NCBI RefSeq assembly: GCF_015708085.1
Contig: NZ_JADNYM010000024.1
Span: forward strand, 17,152 to 81,151
Length of the DNA stretch: 64,000 bases
Source: Arthrobacter terrae
GTDB taxonomy: Bacteria; Actinomycetota; Actinomycetes; Actinomycetales; Micrococcaceae
Direction of reading: 5' to 3'
How positions within the stretch are numbered: position 1 is the stretch's first letter; each line of letters starts with the position of its first letter. Of the stretch, positions 43,686 to 52,144 are shown piece after piece. The notes under the pieces are model-generated. The model was not told where the DNA came from, searched no databases, and was given only the letters and a program-made list of their open reading frames with translations. The translations under genes and the position numbers were made by a program.

Positions 43686-45227
43686 CTACCCCAATGTTGG
43701 CATATACCGTCTGACGTGCCGGAGCCCGCGAGGTGAGCGCACTCTTTTGCTCATCGCCCGCCAGGCAATGGCATCAGCTGGTGGATGCTGCATCGGTCTG
43801 ACCGAGGGACGGTCCATAGCTTTCCGCAACTTGCTTTGCCACCACAGCGCGGCGACACAGCTGACCACGGCGAGCCCGAAGAAAATTGCACGCTGCAGAC
43901 CTGACGGCGAAAAACCTAGAAAGTGCGCCGGTGTCGCCAAGTAGGCCGCAAGGAGCACGCCGAGGACCAGGGTAAAAACCGAAACAACTCTTGAAATCAA
44001 CCTAACCCTTGCATCGGCGAATTCTAAAAGATCTTGAGTATGCGTCCGGAAGGCCTGGTGCGACAGAAAGACAGAGTCTTCTTGGGCCTTGCGTGCCAGG
44101 ATCGTTTCCTTCCCAGACGCTGCCAGTTGGTCCTTTAGGTGCAACAAGGTGGTCTCTTGCTTCGTCCAGGATGATGCGGATTTTTCATCCGATGGCTTTT
44201 CGGAGACAACAGCAGACCTTGATGAACCGGCAGCTCCTCGCCTGGTTCGTTTCCAAACTTCGGTGCTGAGCGCTTTACCCGCCGCAGATGGAGTCGTGAA
44301 CGAAAAGCAAGCAGCCCTATCCGACATAGAGGTGTTGTTCCTGTGCCCAATCGCCGTGGCAACAGGGACCTCGCTCCGTGCGATCGCCAGGGCGATGGAA
44401 GGGTGCTCATATGCCCTCAGTGAATTCCACGAACCACCACCACGGACAATGAAGATGAGGTCATATCCAGTCTCGGCGGCTTTTGAAAAAGTAGACGCTA
44501 TCATCTCCGTGGAATCTACGTTTGACTGTTGAAACGTCTTGTAGGTGACACGTACATGCCGCTCAATTCCTCTGACTTCACCTTGAAAGTCGGACAGCCC
44601 TTCGCTATCTGCTGGGGCCAAAACCAAAATTGTCTTGAGCGCGGCAGGGAACTCGGGGTAATAACCGACTTGTCCACAATGAATGGCCGAGCCACTGAGC
44701 CTGACAGTCGGCAGTTTCTCCTGTCGCAGCTTGTTCAACGTCGATTTATCCTGCAGGTACATTGGGCCATTGAGGGTAAACGACTCTGCAATCTTCTCGA
44801 CGTCCATAAACAGGTGTCCGGCACCGGTGAGACCGAGCTTGCCCTGAACCTCAAGGACCATTCCCACCTTCATGGCCTCCTCTACGGACAGTGCGAACTG
44901 CCGAAAATAGGAATTGATTGTACGGAATTGCTTTCCGGAAATTCTGCAGGTAAGGGCGTGGGGCATGGTTCCCTCTGTAGCTGCGAGGTCGAATGTCCAA
45001 CCTGCGCCGAGGCGCCTGAACTTGCGGCATTCGCCGCTGACAACCCTAAACGGCTGGCCCTGGTTGAAACCCTGCTGTGTTGCCGTCATAGTTTCACTTA
45101 CAGTTTGCAGCACACCAGCAAACCGACGGCCCCGTGGCCTTTCCCAATCGCTCACCACAACCCCCAATATCTTCGCTCCGGAACCAGCCACCTTGTTCAG
45201 CCCAAGCCTATGAGCACCCGCAGACAC
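43686..45227 (-). CDS. Membrane-anchored exonuclease VII large subunit (XseA)-like protein
   Basis: 513 aa. Residues about 57-148 form an OB-fold like the XseA N-terminus (FRVVSGECRKF, WTFDLAATEG, GMVLEVQGKLGL). Residues 196-320 match the XseA nuclease core: LIFIVRGGGSWNSLRAYEHP with Arg262, PVATAIGHRNNTSMSD with His295, and TPSAAGKAL. The position of the second catalytic Asp after the His holds Asn298. A helical, probably coiled region (355-405) leads to two membrane spans (413-432 and 447-463) and a basic tail. Ordinary XseA is soluble and pairs with XseB, and no xseB is near. It stands alone after the PucR operon. A nuclease or DNA-sensing defence role is conjecture. Confidence 0.75.
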   Translation of the reverse strand: MSAGAHRLGLNKVAGSGAKILGVVVSDWERPRGRRFAGVLQTVSETMTATQQGFNQGQPFRVVSGECRKFRRLGAGWTFDLAATEGTMPHALTCRISGKQFRTINSYFRQFALSVEEAMKVGMVLEVQGKLGLTGAGHLFMDVEKIAESFTLNGPMYLQDKSTLNKLRQEKLPTVRLSGSAIHCGQVGYYPEFPAALKTILVLAPADSEGLSDFQGEVRGIERHVRVTYKTFQQSNVDSTEMIASTFSKAAETGYDLIFIVRGGGSWNSLRAYEHPSIALAIARSEVPVATAIGHRNNTSMSDRAACFSFTTPSAAGKALSTEVWKRTRRGAAGSSRSAVVSEKPSDEKSASSWTKQETTLLHLKDQLAASGKETILARKAQEDSVFLSHQAFRTHTQDLLEFADARVRLISRVVSVFTLVLGVLLAAYLATPAHFLGFSPSGLQRAIFFGLAVVSCVAALWWQSKLRKAMDRPSVRPMQHPPADAIAWRAMSKRVRSPRGLRHVRRYMPTLG

Positions 45228-45389
45228 GATGATTAACGGAAAGCCGGATTTGCGCTCTTGGGCGTGAGGTTGTTGGTTGGACCGCTACGACAGCGCCTCC
45301 ATGGAAAAGCACGGTATTGAGAAGGCCACCGCAGCGCCCACTGAACAGCAGCCCCTCCAACAGCACTGCGGCATCCGCCGCCCTCGGAT

Positions 45390-45644
45390 CACTACCGGTG
45401 TGGCCGTCGGTTGTGGACGACGGGCTCATGGTTCCCATTGTTGCGCACGCAGACAAAAAGGGGCTGGACGAAACACACGGCCCAGACCCGCCTCCTGGCT
45501 GAACGCGCTCGTTCCTTGCGGCTGACCCCTGATGAATTCAGTGGCGCTACCTTTACCATCAGCAACCTGGGGATGTACGGCATCGACAACTTCACCGCGC
45601 ACATCAACCGGGTCCCGGAAGAACTGCTGAGAATGGTTTTCTGA
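45390..45644 (+). pseudogene. Remnant of a 2-oxoacid dehydrogenase E2 acyltransferase
   Basis: Three short pieces in shifting frames spell the E2 catalytic domain: ITTGVAV in one frame, [21 protein letters not shown] in the next, and [37 protein letters not shown] in a third (quoted in parts). So at least two frameshifts have occurred, and the last piece runs into an altered end where NPP is expected. Both ends of the gene are gone. It is a decayed fragment with no neighbours from an E2 operon. Confidence 0.75.
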
Positions 45645-45647
45645 ACC

Positions 45648-46127
45648 TCAAGCGGCTCTCAAGTGAGCCAAGGTGAGCCCAATCGGGATGCTGATGAGGA
45701 TCACCGCCAGTAAAATCCGGTAGGTCCACAGCGCCCACTGCGGCCCTTCACCCTTACCCCGTACCGTACGGATCATCAGAGCGAGGGCTACGACGAGCAG
45801 AAGCCCGCCGGCGTCAACCACCAATGGCGTACGGGCCACGGTTCCGCCGATCACGGCGGCACTGCCCACATTCCATGCCACAAGTTCAGCCGCAACTATT
45901 CGGAAGGTTAACCGCTGCGGTGCCAGCGCGCGCTGAGCGGCGCCGAAGGCGTTCTGTGCGACACCCGCCACCAGGACCTGATAGGCGGCAGCCCAGGAAC
46001 CGTGCTCAAGACGCAACGGGCCCGTGGCCGCAGCAACAAGTCCACCCGAGACCACCCATGCGACCCCGAGGACGCGGAACAGGTCCGGGCGGAATCTGCC
46101 CAAACGCGGGGAATGGAGACCGGTCAT
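45648..46127 (-). CDS. Small integral membrane protein
   Basis: 159 aa from the ATG at 46127 (an upstream open frame has no better start). Four hydrophobic segments are seen: LFRVLGVAWVVSGGLVAAA, AAYQVLVAGVAQNAF, VDAGGLLLVVALALMI and ILLAVILISIPIGLTLAHL. The loops are basic (RALAPQRLTFRI, RTVRGKGEGPQ). I do not recognise the family. It has no clear operon partner, since fragments of other genes lie on both sides. Confidence 0.65.
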   Translation of the reverse strand: MTGLHSPRLGRFRPDLFRVLGVAWVVSGGLVAAATGPLRLEHGSWAAAYQVLVAGVAQNAFGAAQRALAPQRLTFRIVAAELVAWNVGSAAVIGGTVARTPLVVDAGGLLLVVALALMIRTVRGKGEGPQWALWTYRILLAVILISIPIGLTLAHLRAA

Positions 46128-46185
46128 GAAGCGGTCCCGGTATCCGGGGCAACAGTTATATATACCACCATGAGACCAACAGTAC

Positions 46186-46536
46186 ATGTCTTCTACAATC
46201 CGTAGAATAGACGAAGGGGAGAAGGTGTTGACTGGTATCTGCAACCGCGAGGATAGTCACCTGTTGGTCAGCGAATTCTCCCGGCGTACCTTCATGGATC
46301 AACTTCCGGGACCGGTCTTCATCGACGTCGTTCGCATGGACCTTGAGAAGCACATGCCGATTATGTGTGTCTTCTGGGAAGCCGTGCTCTTACGGCTTTC
46401 GATCGCTTGTACTCAGGTGGCCCGGTCGTCTTCATGCAAGGCCATCCGCAGTGCCCTCATGGCCCGCGGCATACCTGCCAAGGACATCCAGTATGAAGTG
46501 TTCGGGCCTGACTTATGGCTCCCCGATTTCCAATAA
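46186..46536 (+). pseudogene. Chimeric remnant: truncated haemoglobin N-terminus joined to a flavohaemoprotein-type reductase C-terminus
   Basis: The 116-codon frame begins like a group III truncated haemoglobin (SHLLVSEFSRRTF, LPGPVFIDVVRMDLEKHMPIM with the haem-distal and proximal region, CVFWEAVL). After about residue 72 the globin stops, and the last 33 residues, AIRSALMARGIPAKDIQYEV followed by FGPDLW, are the C-terminus of an FNR-like reductase. In the junction another frame reads FDRLYSGGPVVFM, the expected preceding part of the reductase, so a frameshift lies at about 46430. I read this as two neighbouring genes fused by deletion and then damaged. Confidence 0.65.
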
Positions 46537-46717
46537 CCGGATGGACATGACCTGAAGGCTCGTGACCAGTCCGGAGTAGAGATCCCACGGCTCCAACTCA
46601 CTACAGTGGAAGTGTGCACTACGTACCCGTAATGCCCGCAGTCGGCTGATTTTCGCCTCCGTCCGCAACGCTTTCGGAAGTGTCCCGCATCAGCCTAATT
46701 GAGGAAAGGACGAACCG

Positions 46718-47059
46718 ATGTCAGATGATCTATTCCCCAAAGCAACCCCTGCGGTCGCGCAGCGCCGCAGGGAGCTGACGCCAACCACAACGGAGGCTTT
46801 CGAGAACTTCAGCAAGTCAGTCTTCGCCGAGGGTGCCCTGAACGAGCAAACCAAACAGTTGATCGCCGTCGCCGTCGCTCACGTGACGCAGTGCCCCTAT
46901 TGCATCGAGGGCCACAGCAAGCTGGCCAAAAGGAAGGGCGCTAGTGCTGAACAGATCATGGAGGCAATCTGGGTGGCCGCAGAGATGCGGGCCGGTGGCG
47001 CCTTCGCTCACTCCACCATCGCCCTGAACGCGATCGGTGAGGTACCGCACCAGCACTGA
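46718..47059 (+). CDS. Carboxymuconolactone decarboxylase (AhpD-like) family protein
   Basis: 113 aa, complete. The CPYCIEGHSKLA motif provides the CxxC pair and the following His of AhpD-like alkylhydroperoxidase cores, and the flanking helices (LNEQTKQLIAVAVAHVTQ, EQIMEAIWVAAEMRAGGAFAH) fit the family. A GAGGAAAGG ribosome site precedes the ATG. Members act as peroxide reductases or decarboxylases; CxxC favours redox activity. It is an isolated gene among fragments. Confidence 0.88.
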   Translation: MSDDLFPKATPAVAQRRRELTPTTTEAFENFSKSVFAEGALNEQTKQLIAVAVAHVTQCPYCIEGHSKLAKRKGASAEQIMEAIWVAAEMRAGGAFAHSTIALNAIGEVPHQH

Positions 47060-47422
47060 ACAACAGTGATGGGTGCGTGATCATTGGTGGCGGAAGCGCC
47101 CTGAACGCACTGGACAGATGGCTTCGATTGTTACTGACTGCGCGGGACCACATCCTGAATTCGGAGTCGACAACAGCGGGGAGGTGGGATGTGATCCAGT
47201 ACGCCTGCTACGGCGTCCCTGGCTGCCAGCTATTGAGCACCGTGAGCCTCGAGATCGCCAATGTAGAACAGAGCGGGCAGCGTTATCATGTGCCGGAGGT
47301 GGCCTCCACAACTTTACCTGTGCAGGGCGATCTGCTGGTGGGATAATCGGGTTAAACCATCAGTAACGATGGTCCGCCCGGTTCCGGCACCACTGTCGAA
47401 ACCACGAAATGGAGGCACCCAA

Positions 47423-47641
47423 ATGGTTGATCCGAAGACCTTGCCGGAAAATGACCCGAAGAGGCACACCATGCAGGTCCGTTCCCGGCTGACAGAACTT
47501 GCCGAGCATCTGCGCGAGGACGTGGAGAAAGTAGACGAACCGGGCTTCAAGGCACTGTTCGAGACAACCGCCGAGGTCCTCACCGGCCTGGAAAAGGCAT
47601 TTGCAGGCTATGAGGAAAAGACAGGTAGCGCCTGGCGCTAA
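47423..47641 (+). CDS. Hypothetical 72-aa protein
   Basis: The ATG at 47423 has GGAGG eight bases upstream. The product is helical and highly charged: MVDPKTLPENDPKRHTMQ, then LTELAEHLREDVEKVDEPGFKAL (in part) and EVLTGLEKAFAGYEEKTG. There is no membrane span or signal. It looks like an intact small soluble protein, possibly stress-related, but I do not recognise a named family. Confidence 0.6.
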   Translation: MVDPKTLPENDPKRHTMQVRSRLTELAEHLREDVEKVDEPGFKALFETTAEVLTGLEKAFAGYEEKTGSAWR

Positions 47642-48104
47642 TCGTTCACCGGGTCGGACCGGGTCGTATGGAAAGTTCGATCCGGCTTACTTGTGCTTCA
47701 GGACGGGGCACCGAGCCGGTTCGGAGTCCCCGCGGCCGGCCCGAGTCGGCTGTGCCCGGCCATCGAAGCCGAGCCCGTGCCGCCGGTGTGCCAGAGGGGA
47801 GCACCAAGAGCGGGTGCAGAGCACCGTCGCGCACGACGAACCTCTGGCGCCTCACACGGTGCGTATAGAGTCGCGCCGGAAATATCCATCGGAGCGGGAT
47901 GCAATGGACGCTCAATCTTTAACCCTTCCCATGGCAGGCCGGGGCAGGATACATTCATACGGATCCTTCCCGGCCACATAACCGGCGGTCACTCCCCCAT
48001 TGCTGGCGCCACAGACGCCCTAACGAAGTCCACCATGGCCATCAACAGCCAGCACTGGCAGCGTAGAAGAAGCCACCAATCCCGCTGTCCGAAATCCTCG
48101 CGGC
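47642..48104. other. Region without a credible gene
   Basis: Several overlapping frames are open in this 460-bp stretch on both strands, but their products are rich in Arg, Pro, Gly and Ser without family resemblance, as expected from GC-rich non-coding DNA. One plus frame runs through into the ArsR gene and is not its true N-terminus. Confidence 0.5.
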
Positions 48105-48260
48105 AGCTCAGCCGTCGCAGGGCGAAAAACTCGTTGCCGTCCGGATCAGCAAGTACAACCCAGCAGATCTGGAAGCACACCATCTTCGGGGCTGCCCGCT
48201 GGTGGCTCGTGCACCACCTCATCCGGCTTCTCGTAGGTTCGGCGCCAACGGAGTGCCGCC
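48105..48260 (-). pseudogene. Remnant of a VOC (glyoxalase-fold) protein C-terminus
   Basis: On the minus strand 48108-48163 encodes WVVLADPDGNEFFALRRL, the typical last strands of a VOC-family protein. Just upstream another frame reads PDEVVHEPPAGSPEDGVLPD, which fits the preceding part, so a frameshift lies between. Neither end of the gene is recoverable. Confidence 0.5.
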
Positions 48261-48325
48261 TGCGCAGACGAGAGGCCATCCCTTCAGGGAAGGGGAGGCC
48301 GTGCGGAACACCGCATCCCGAGGTA

Positions 48326-48349
48326 ATCTACAACCAAATGGTTGTAGAT
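48326..48349. promoter_or_regulatory. Palindromic ArsR operator overlapping the start codon
   Basis: Arms ATCTACAACCA (48326-48336) and TGGTTGTAGAT (48339-48349) pair perfectly across a 2-bp centre. The ATG of the ArsR gene (48338-48340) lies at the centre. Binding there would block transcription at the very start of the operon and suggests autorepression. Confidence 0.7.
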
Positions 48350-48694
48350 GAACTCACAGACGAAACCGTGAACCGTATTTTCCGCGCACTGGCGGACGCA
48401 ACTCGACGTGACATAGTACGTCGGACGCTGATCGCCGAGGTCTCGGTTTCGCAACTCGCACAGGCGTACGACATGTCATTCGCGGCAGTGCAGAAGCACG
48501 TCGCGGTATTAGAGGACGCGAGGCTCGTGACCAAGGATCCGCGCGGTCGCGAGCGGATGGTGCGGGGAAATCCCGAGTGCATCCGTCAGGCCCAGCGCCT
48601 TCTGGACCAGTTCGAAGAGATCTGGCGCTCAAGGATCGACCGCCTCGACGCCCTCCTCTCCGAGGGAGAAACCCCATCCACCCAGAAAGGCTGA
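48338..48694 (+). CDS. ArsR family winged-helix repressor
   Basis: 118 aa. ETVNRIFRALADATRRDIVRR, VSVSQLAQAYDMSFAAVQKHVAVLEDARLV (in part) and KDPRGRERMV give a typical ArsR/SmtB fold of the metal-independent class that is found next to SRPBCC genes. No cysteine pair for metals is visible. The start codon sits inside a palindrome. The SRPBCC gene begins 3 bp after the stop, so both form an operon. A longer upstream frame is not credible. Confidence 0.87.
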   Translation: MVVDELTDETVNRIFRALADATRRDIVRRTLIAEVSVSQLAQAYDMSFAAVQKHVAVLEDARLVTKDPRGRERMVRGNPECIRQAQRLLDQFEEIWRSRIDRLDALLSEGETPSTQKG

Positions 48695-48696
48695 CC

Positions 48697-49677
48697 ATGC
48701 CCGTCATATCTGTCGAAAAAAACCTCGATCTGCTCACCATCACGATCGTCGCCGAGTTCGCGGCGCCTCTGCGCCGACTGTGGGACGCGTACACCGATCC
48801 CCGGCAGATCGAGCGCTTCTGGGGTCCACCTACCTACCCCGCAACGTTCCTCCGGCACGACGCCATCACCGGCGGCCGCAGCGTGTACAAGATGACCAGC
48901 CCTGAGGGCGAGGAGTATTACGGATGCTGGGAGTGGACATTAGTCCAGGCACCCAACGCAATCGAGGTAGCCGATTCCTTCGCGGATGCCAAGGGCGAGC
49001 CGAACACGGATCTGCCCACCACGCGCATGGCCTTCGCCTTCGAGGCGGTGGACAGTGGATCCCGTCTCGTCACCACCTCTCGATTCGACTCCCTTGAACA
49101 GCTCGAGCAACTGCTCGAAATGGGAATGCTCGAGGGCACCCGCGAGGCGATGTCCCAGATCGACGCCGTGCTTGCCGACCTCGCCGCCTTCGCCACCGAC
49201 CGTGCGACGGAGGCACAGATCCTCAGCGATACCCAGGTGCGTGTGGCACGCATCATCCGCGGCCCTGTGGAGCACGTGTGGCGCGCGCATAACGATGCCG
49301 ACCTCATGAAGAAGTGGTTGCTTGGACCCGACGGCTGGAAGATGCCCATTTGCGAGATCGCGGCGAAAGTCGGCGACAGCTACCGGTACGAGTGGGCGAA
49401 CGAGGCCGGCGGCGATCGCTTCGGATTCACCGGCAAGCTGCTGGAGGCGCAGGCACCGTACCGCGCGATCACAACGGAAGCGATGATCGGAATGGACTTT
49501 CCAGCGACGCTGAATGAACTCACCTTGACACCGGTTGAGCACGGCACGCTCCTCTCCCTCGTCATCACCTACGCTAACGCCGAGCAGCGCGACACCGCTC
49601 TCGCCACGGGTATGACGGACGGCATGGAGACAAGCTACGCGCGGCTCGAGGGAATTTTGGGGTCGGCAGCCGCGTAA
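48697..49677 (+). CDS. Double SRPBCC (AHSA1-like) domain protein
   Basis: 326 aa made of two START/AHSA1-type domains: residues about 15-165 (VAEFAAPLRRLWDAYTDPRQIERFWGPP) and 180-320 (RVARIIRGPVEHVWRAHNDADLMKKWLLGP), each followed by a GxxYxY strand. Both show the hallmark F/V-x-A-P-x-x-x-V/L-W start. The usual partner of this ArsR subgroup has a single domain, so this appears to be an internal duplication or fusion. The family binds hydrophobic ligands; the ligand here is unknown. Confidence 0.85.
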   Translation: MPVISVEKNLDLLTITIVAEFAAPLRRLWDAYTDPRQIERFWGPPTYPATFLRHDAITGGRSVYKMTSPEGEEYYGCWEWTLVQAPNAIEVADSFADAKGEPNTDLPTTRMAFAFEAVDSGSRLVTTSRFDSLEQLEQLLEMGMLEGTREAMSQIDAVLADLAAFATDRATEAQILSDTQVRVARIIRGPVEHVWRAHNDADLMKKWLLGPDGWKMPICEIAAKVGDSYRYEWANEAGGDRFGFTGKLLEAQAPYRAITTEAMIGMDFPATLNELTLTPVEHGTLLSLVITYANAEQRDTALATGMTDGMETSYARLEGILGSAAA

Positions 49678-49817
49678 GACGTGTTCCGGCCGGTGGAGCT
49701 TGGTTGGCGCCTGTCCTCGAGCCCGAGGTCCTGAACTGCCGTCATCAATAGTGACTAAGGCACCGCGCTTGTCACTCCATAGCTAGCGCACGAATAGCCG
49801 CCGTCGTCCCAAAAGCC

Positions 49818-49856
49818 GCGTGCCGTCGTCGTCCCTAAAGTACGACGGCGGCACGC
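49818..49856. repeat. Long hairpin, 15-bp arms
   Basis: GCGTGCCGTCGTCGT (49818-49832) pairs with ACGACGGCGGCACGC (49842-49856) at 14 of 15 positions over a 9-nt loop (CCCTAAAGT). It lies 140 bp after the SRPBCC stop in a 190-bp gap. There is no T-run, so it may be a transcript end, a stabilising hairpin or a mobile-repeat remnant. Confidence 0.6.
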
Positions 49857-49874
49857 GAGCTAAGCGGTCAGCGT

Positions 49875-50273
49875 GTGGCCGTGGGGCAGTCCCTGCAATG
49901 CTTGTACTCGACCGGCGCGGATGTGGCGCGCTGGCTCAGACATAATCTGGATACGGCCAACCCGGCGGTGTGGCCGGTTCTGACCGTGGCACGTGCCGTT
50001 TACCGTCAACGCCAATCCATGACCGCTGCCATCGGTTTCGACGAGTCGGGCCCGATGTCGGGACTCGGCTTGGGCTGGGTCACCATGTCGGACGAGGGAA
50101 ACCTGCCGATGATCGTGCAGAAAGCCGGCGGCGGCGGATTCATGACCTACGCCGCCCTCGCTCCAGACCGTGACGTCGGGATTTTCCGGGCCGTGAACCG
50201 AAAAGACTTCAGCATGGGCGCCGCACTGGCCGCCGCCGCCAACGAACTCATCGCGAACCTGATCATTCGCTGA
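49875..50273 (+). pseudogene. C-terminal fragment of a serine beta-lactamase/AmpH-fold protein
   Basis: The 132-codon frame starts mid-protein: LYSTGADVARWLRHNLD and then GLGLGWVTMSD, KAGGGGFMTYAALAPDRDVGIF and AANELIANL, which match the last quarter of class C beta-lactamase-family D-alanyl-D-alanine carboxypeptidase/esterases, with KAGGGG in the place of the KTG-like motif. The SxxK and YxN parts, about 250 residues, are missing upstream. It is not expected to be active. Confidence 0.65.
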
Positions 50274-50823
50274 CCCGCGAACCGAAACGCTGGAGCCAAC
50301 ATTTTGACGTCTCATCAACGCGAGCCGCGCCGCGCCCATACGAGAGGAGCCAGACTCGGCAGGCCAGTACCATCAACCGGGCCTCGGGCCGACGACAGAT
50401 TCTGTTCGTAATGGTACGGGATACGTCCAAGTCGCGCCTTCTTGATATTCGCTCGATAGGGTCACCGCCAGTGAACGCTCAAACATCATGCAACTATCAG
50501 AAAACGAGCTCAAGACCTCAGACGAGGGCGGGACGCCAGCCACGGCTGAACTTGCGCAGGCGGCTGTAGCGGTTGCGACGGCGGAGGCCATGCTGGCGCG
50601 GTAGGTCGGGAAAGTTCCCTCACCCGCGCCTGGTTGCAGAGGTTTCCGCCCTCGGCGCGCAGGCAACATCGGTGTCTCGTGCGGCAGCCGGCCGCGAACC
50701 GCGGCGTCAGTAACGACGTCGAGGGCCGACGTGATAAGTTCACCCGCATCCTCGGAACTCGGTTCTGCCCGAAACGCGGCGGGCATCCCGGCTATCAGAT
50801 CGCTGAATACGAGGGCGTCAGGC

Positions 50824-50869
50824 CCGCGCAGCACCGCGCAGCACCGCGCAGCACCGCGCAGCACCGCGC
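50824..50869. repeat. 10-bp tandem repeat, 4.6 copies
   Basis: The unit CCGCGCAGCA is repeated without mismatch from 50824 to 50869. As 10 is not a multiple of 3, each copy gained or lost shifts any reading frame across it. GCC-rich imperfect repeats follow to about 50896. Confidence 0.85.
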
Positions 50870-50910
50870 GCCACCGCGCCGCCGCGCCGCCGCGCCTCGG
50901 CCACGGCGCC

Positions 50911-50931
50911 GTCGTCGTCGTCGTCGTCGTC
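50911..50931. repeat. (GTC)7 microsatellite
   Basis: Seven perfect GTC units. On the minus strand in one frame they would encode seven Asp residues (GAC codons), in another Thr (ACG/ACC type). It lies 42 bp from the 10-bp repeat. Confidence 0.85.
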
Positions 50932-51295
50932 ATTCGACGCGCCGGAGGTCCGGACGATCCCGGGGAGCATCCGGTCCCGCTCCGCCAGTTCGTCGGCAAA
51001 CCTACCCACTTCACCGAGGAACCGTGCGGAAGCCGCAATGCGTGTGTCGCCCAGCGGCTCCGGCTCGTCGCCCGGGAACCGCTCGGGAAAAAGTGCGGAA
51101 GTCACCCCACTGGCATCATGCTCACCGCCAAAGGCGCTGAACACCGCCGGATTGCGCTATCAATTGATGGTGAATCCGTGGGTATTGCAACTCCCGTTTT
51201 CAGGGCGTGTTGCACACGATCGCTAGAACTCGCCAAAGAGTCACCTTCCACCGTTTAAAACGCCGCCGACGCCTGATCCCCAGGAAAGGGCGAAA

Positions 51296-52144
51296 TTAGA
51301 GCTCCGTTCCGGTGTAGAGCAGAGGGATGAGTTGCACTGCGTGATGGGCGACGCTGGCGACAAATCCGCCGTTGTCCCGAAACCGACCGAAGGTGTTTGG
51401 TGTTGAACCGGCCCGGAACGCCGAGACAGTTGTCGGATCAAAGAATCCGCCGGGCAGTTGTGACGCTTGATCGAATGTGCGGGCGCCATTCATGTCCCAG
51501 CGCATCGGACTCGAGGCCCATCCGGCGGGCGCCCACGCGAGGAAGAGGCCCTGATAGTGAGCGGGGCGGCCACCAGCGAGGACTTCCACATAAGCGGAGG
51601 AAGCCGGGCCCATATGGATGGCGGCATCAGTGGGGTGGATACCTTGAGCCTGCTCGAATGTCACAGTTCCAAGTTTCCCCAGGCTCTCGCCGAACGTCAT
51701 TGGCGGCTGAAGGTCGGCGGACATCAACGTCACCGCGTAGAGCGCAAGACTGTTGCTGTCGAACACGGCCCGCACTACGTACTGGGGAGTGTTGAAGATA
51801 TAGATCTTAACGGTGTCACGCGGTTCGCTGGCCGGGCATCCCATGGCGACGCACCAGTTGACGATGGAATTGGGCTGTCCGAGTTTCGATTCGACGTAGG
51901 CAGGAGTGAGATCCAGATCCAGTACAGCCAGAGCCTCATACTGGGAGCGGTGGGGATTTGCCCAGTTGGAAATAGTCTGGATGGAGTCGCCGACGTACCC
52001 GAAGGCCGTGGCAAAGAACGTAACCACTGCGAGGGCTGCCGTGGCCGCTACTACGAGGCGGTGTCTCTTTGCTCCGTCGATCCAGCGGACGAAACGGCTA
52101 TCTGTTGCCGGAGGCCCGTCAGGCGGAGGTTCTATCGCGGCCAT
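51296..52144 (-). CDS. Hypothetical membrane-anchored protein
   Basis: 282 aa. A cytoplasmic N-terminus (about 1-30, Pro-rich then basic) is followed by one membrane span (LVVAATAALAVVTFFATAFGY, in part, about 31-52) and a long exported or luminal region beginning YEALAVLDLDLTPAYVESKLGQP, with NWCVAMGCPA containing two cysteines. The ALAVLDLDLTPAYVESKLG segment resembles ETEC_3214-type proteins of unknown function, but I am unsure. It appears intact and isolated. Confidence 0.65.
   Translation of the reverse strand: MAAIEPPPDGPPATDSRFVRWIDGAKRHRLVVAATAALAVVTFFATAFGYVGDSIQTISNWANPHRSQYEALAVLDLDLTPAYVESKLGQPNSIVNWCVAMGCPASEPRDTVKIYIFNTPQYVVRAVFDSNSLALYAVTLMSADLQPPMTFGESLGKLGTVTFEQAQGIHPTDAAIHMGPASSAYVEVLAGGRPAHYQGLFLAWAPAGWASSPMRWDMNGARTFDQASQLPGGFFDPTTVSAFRAGSTPNTFGRFRDNGGFVASVAHHAVQLIPLLYTGTEL

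Larger units (their letters stand above)
50280..51290. other. GC-rich region with simple repeats and no assured gene
   Basis: Long minus-strand frames (for example 50373-51038 and 50818-51144) cross the tract but change register at the 10-bp repeats. Pieces such as TSALFPERFPGDEPEPLGDTR and FSDLIAGMPAAFRAEPSSED look protein-like and may come from one gene that repeat growth has broken. I cannot name it. A possible 38-codon plus frame (about 50488-50604) is too short to judge. Confidence 0.4.

Noticed and set aside
43618..43944. 108-codon plus frame
   Set aside because: It lies opposite the end of the ExoVII-like gene, with no ribosome site or family resemblance.
47077..47346. 89-codon plus frame after the AhpD-like gene
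   Set aside because: It has a GTG start without a convincing ribosome site and no family resemblance; it could be chance.
47693..48337. Long N-terminal extension of the ArsR frame
   Set aside because: It is low-complexity sequence unrelated to ArsR and crosses the VOC remnant; the winged helix starts just after 48338.
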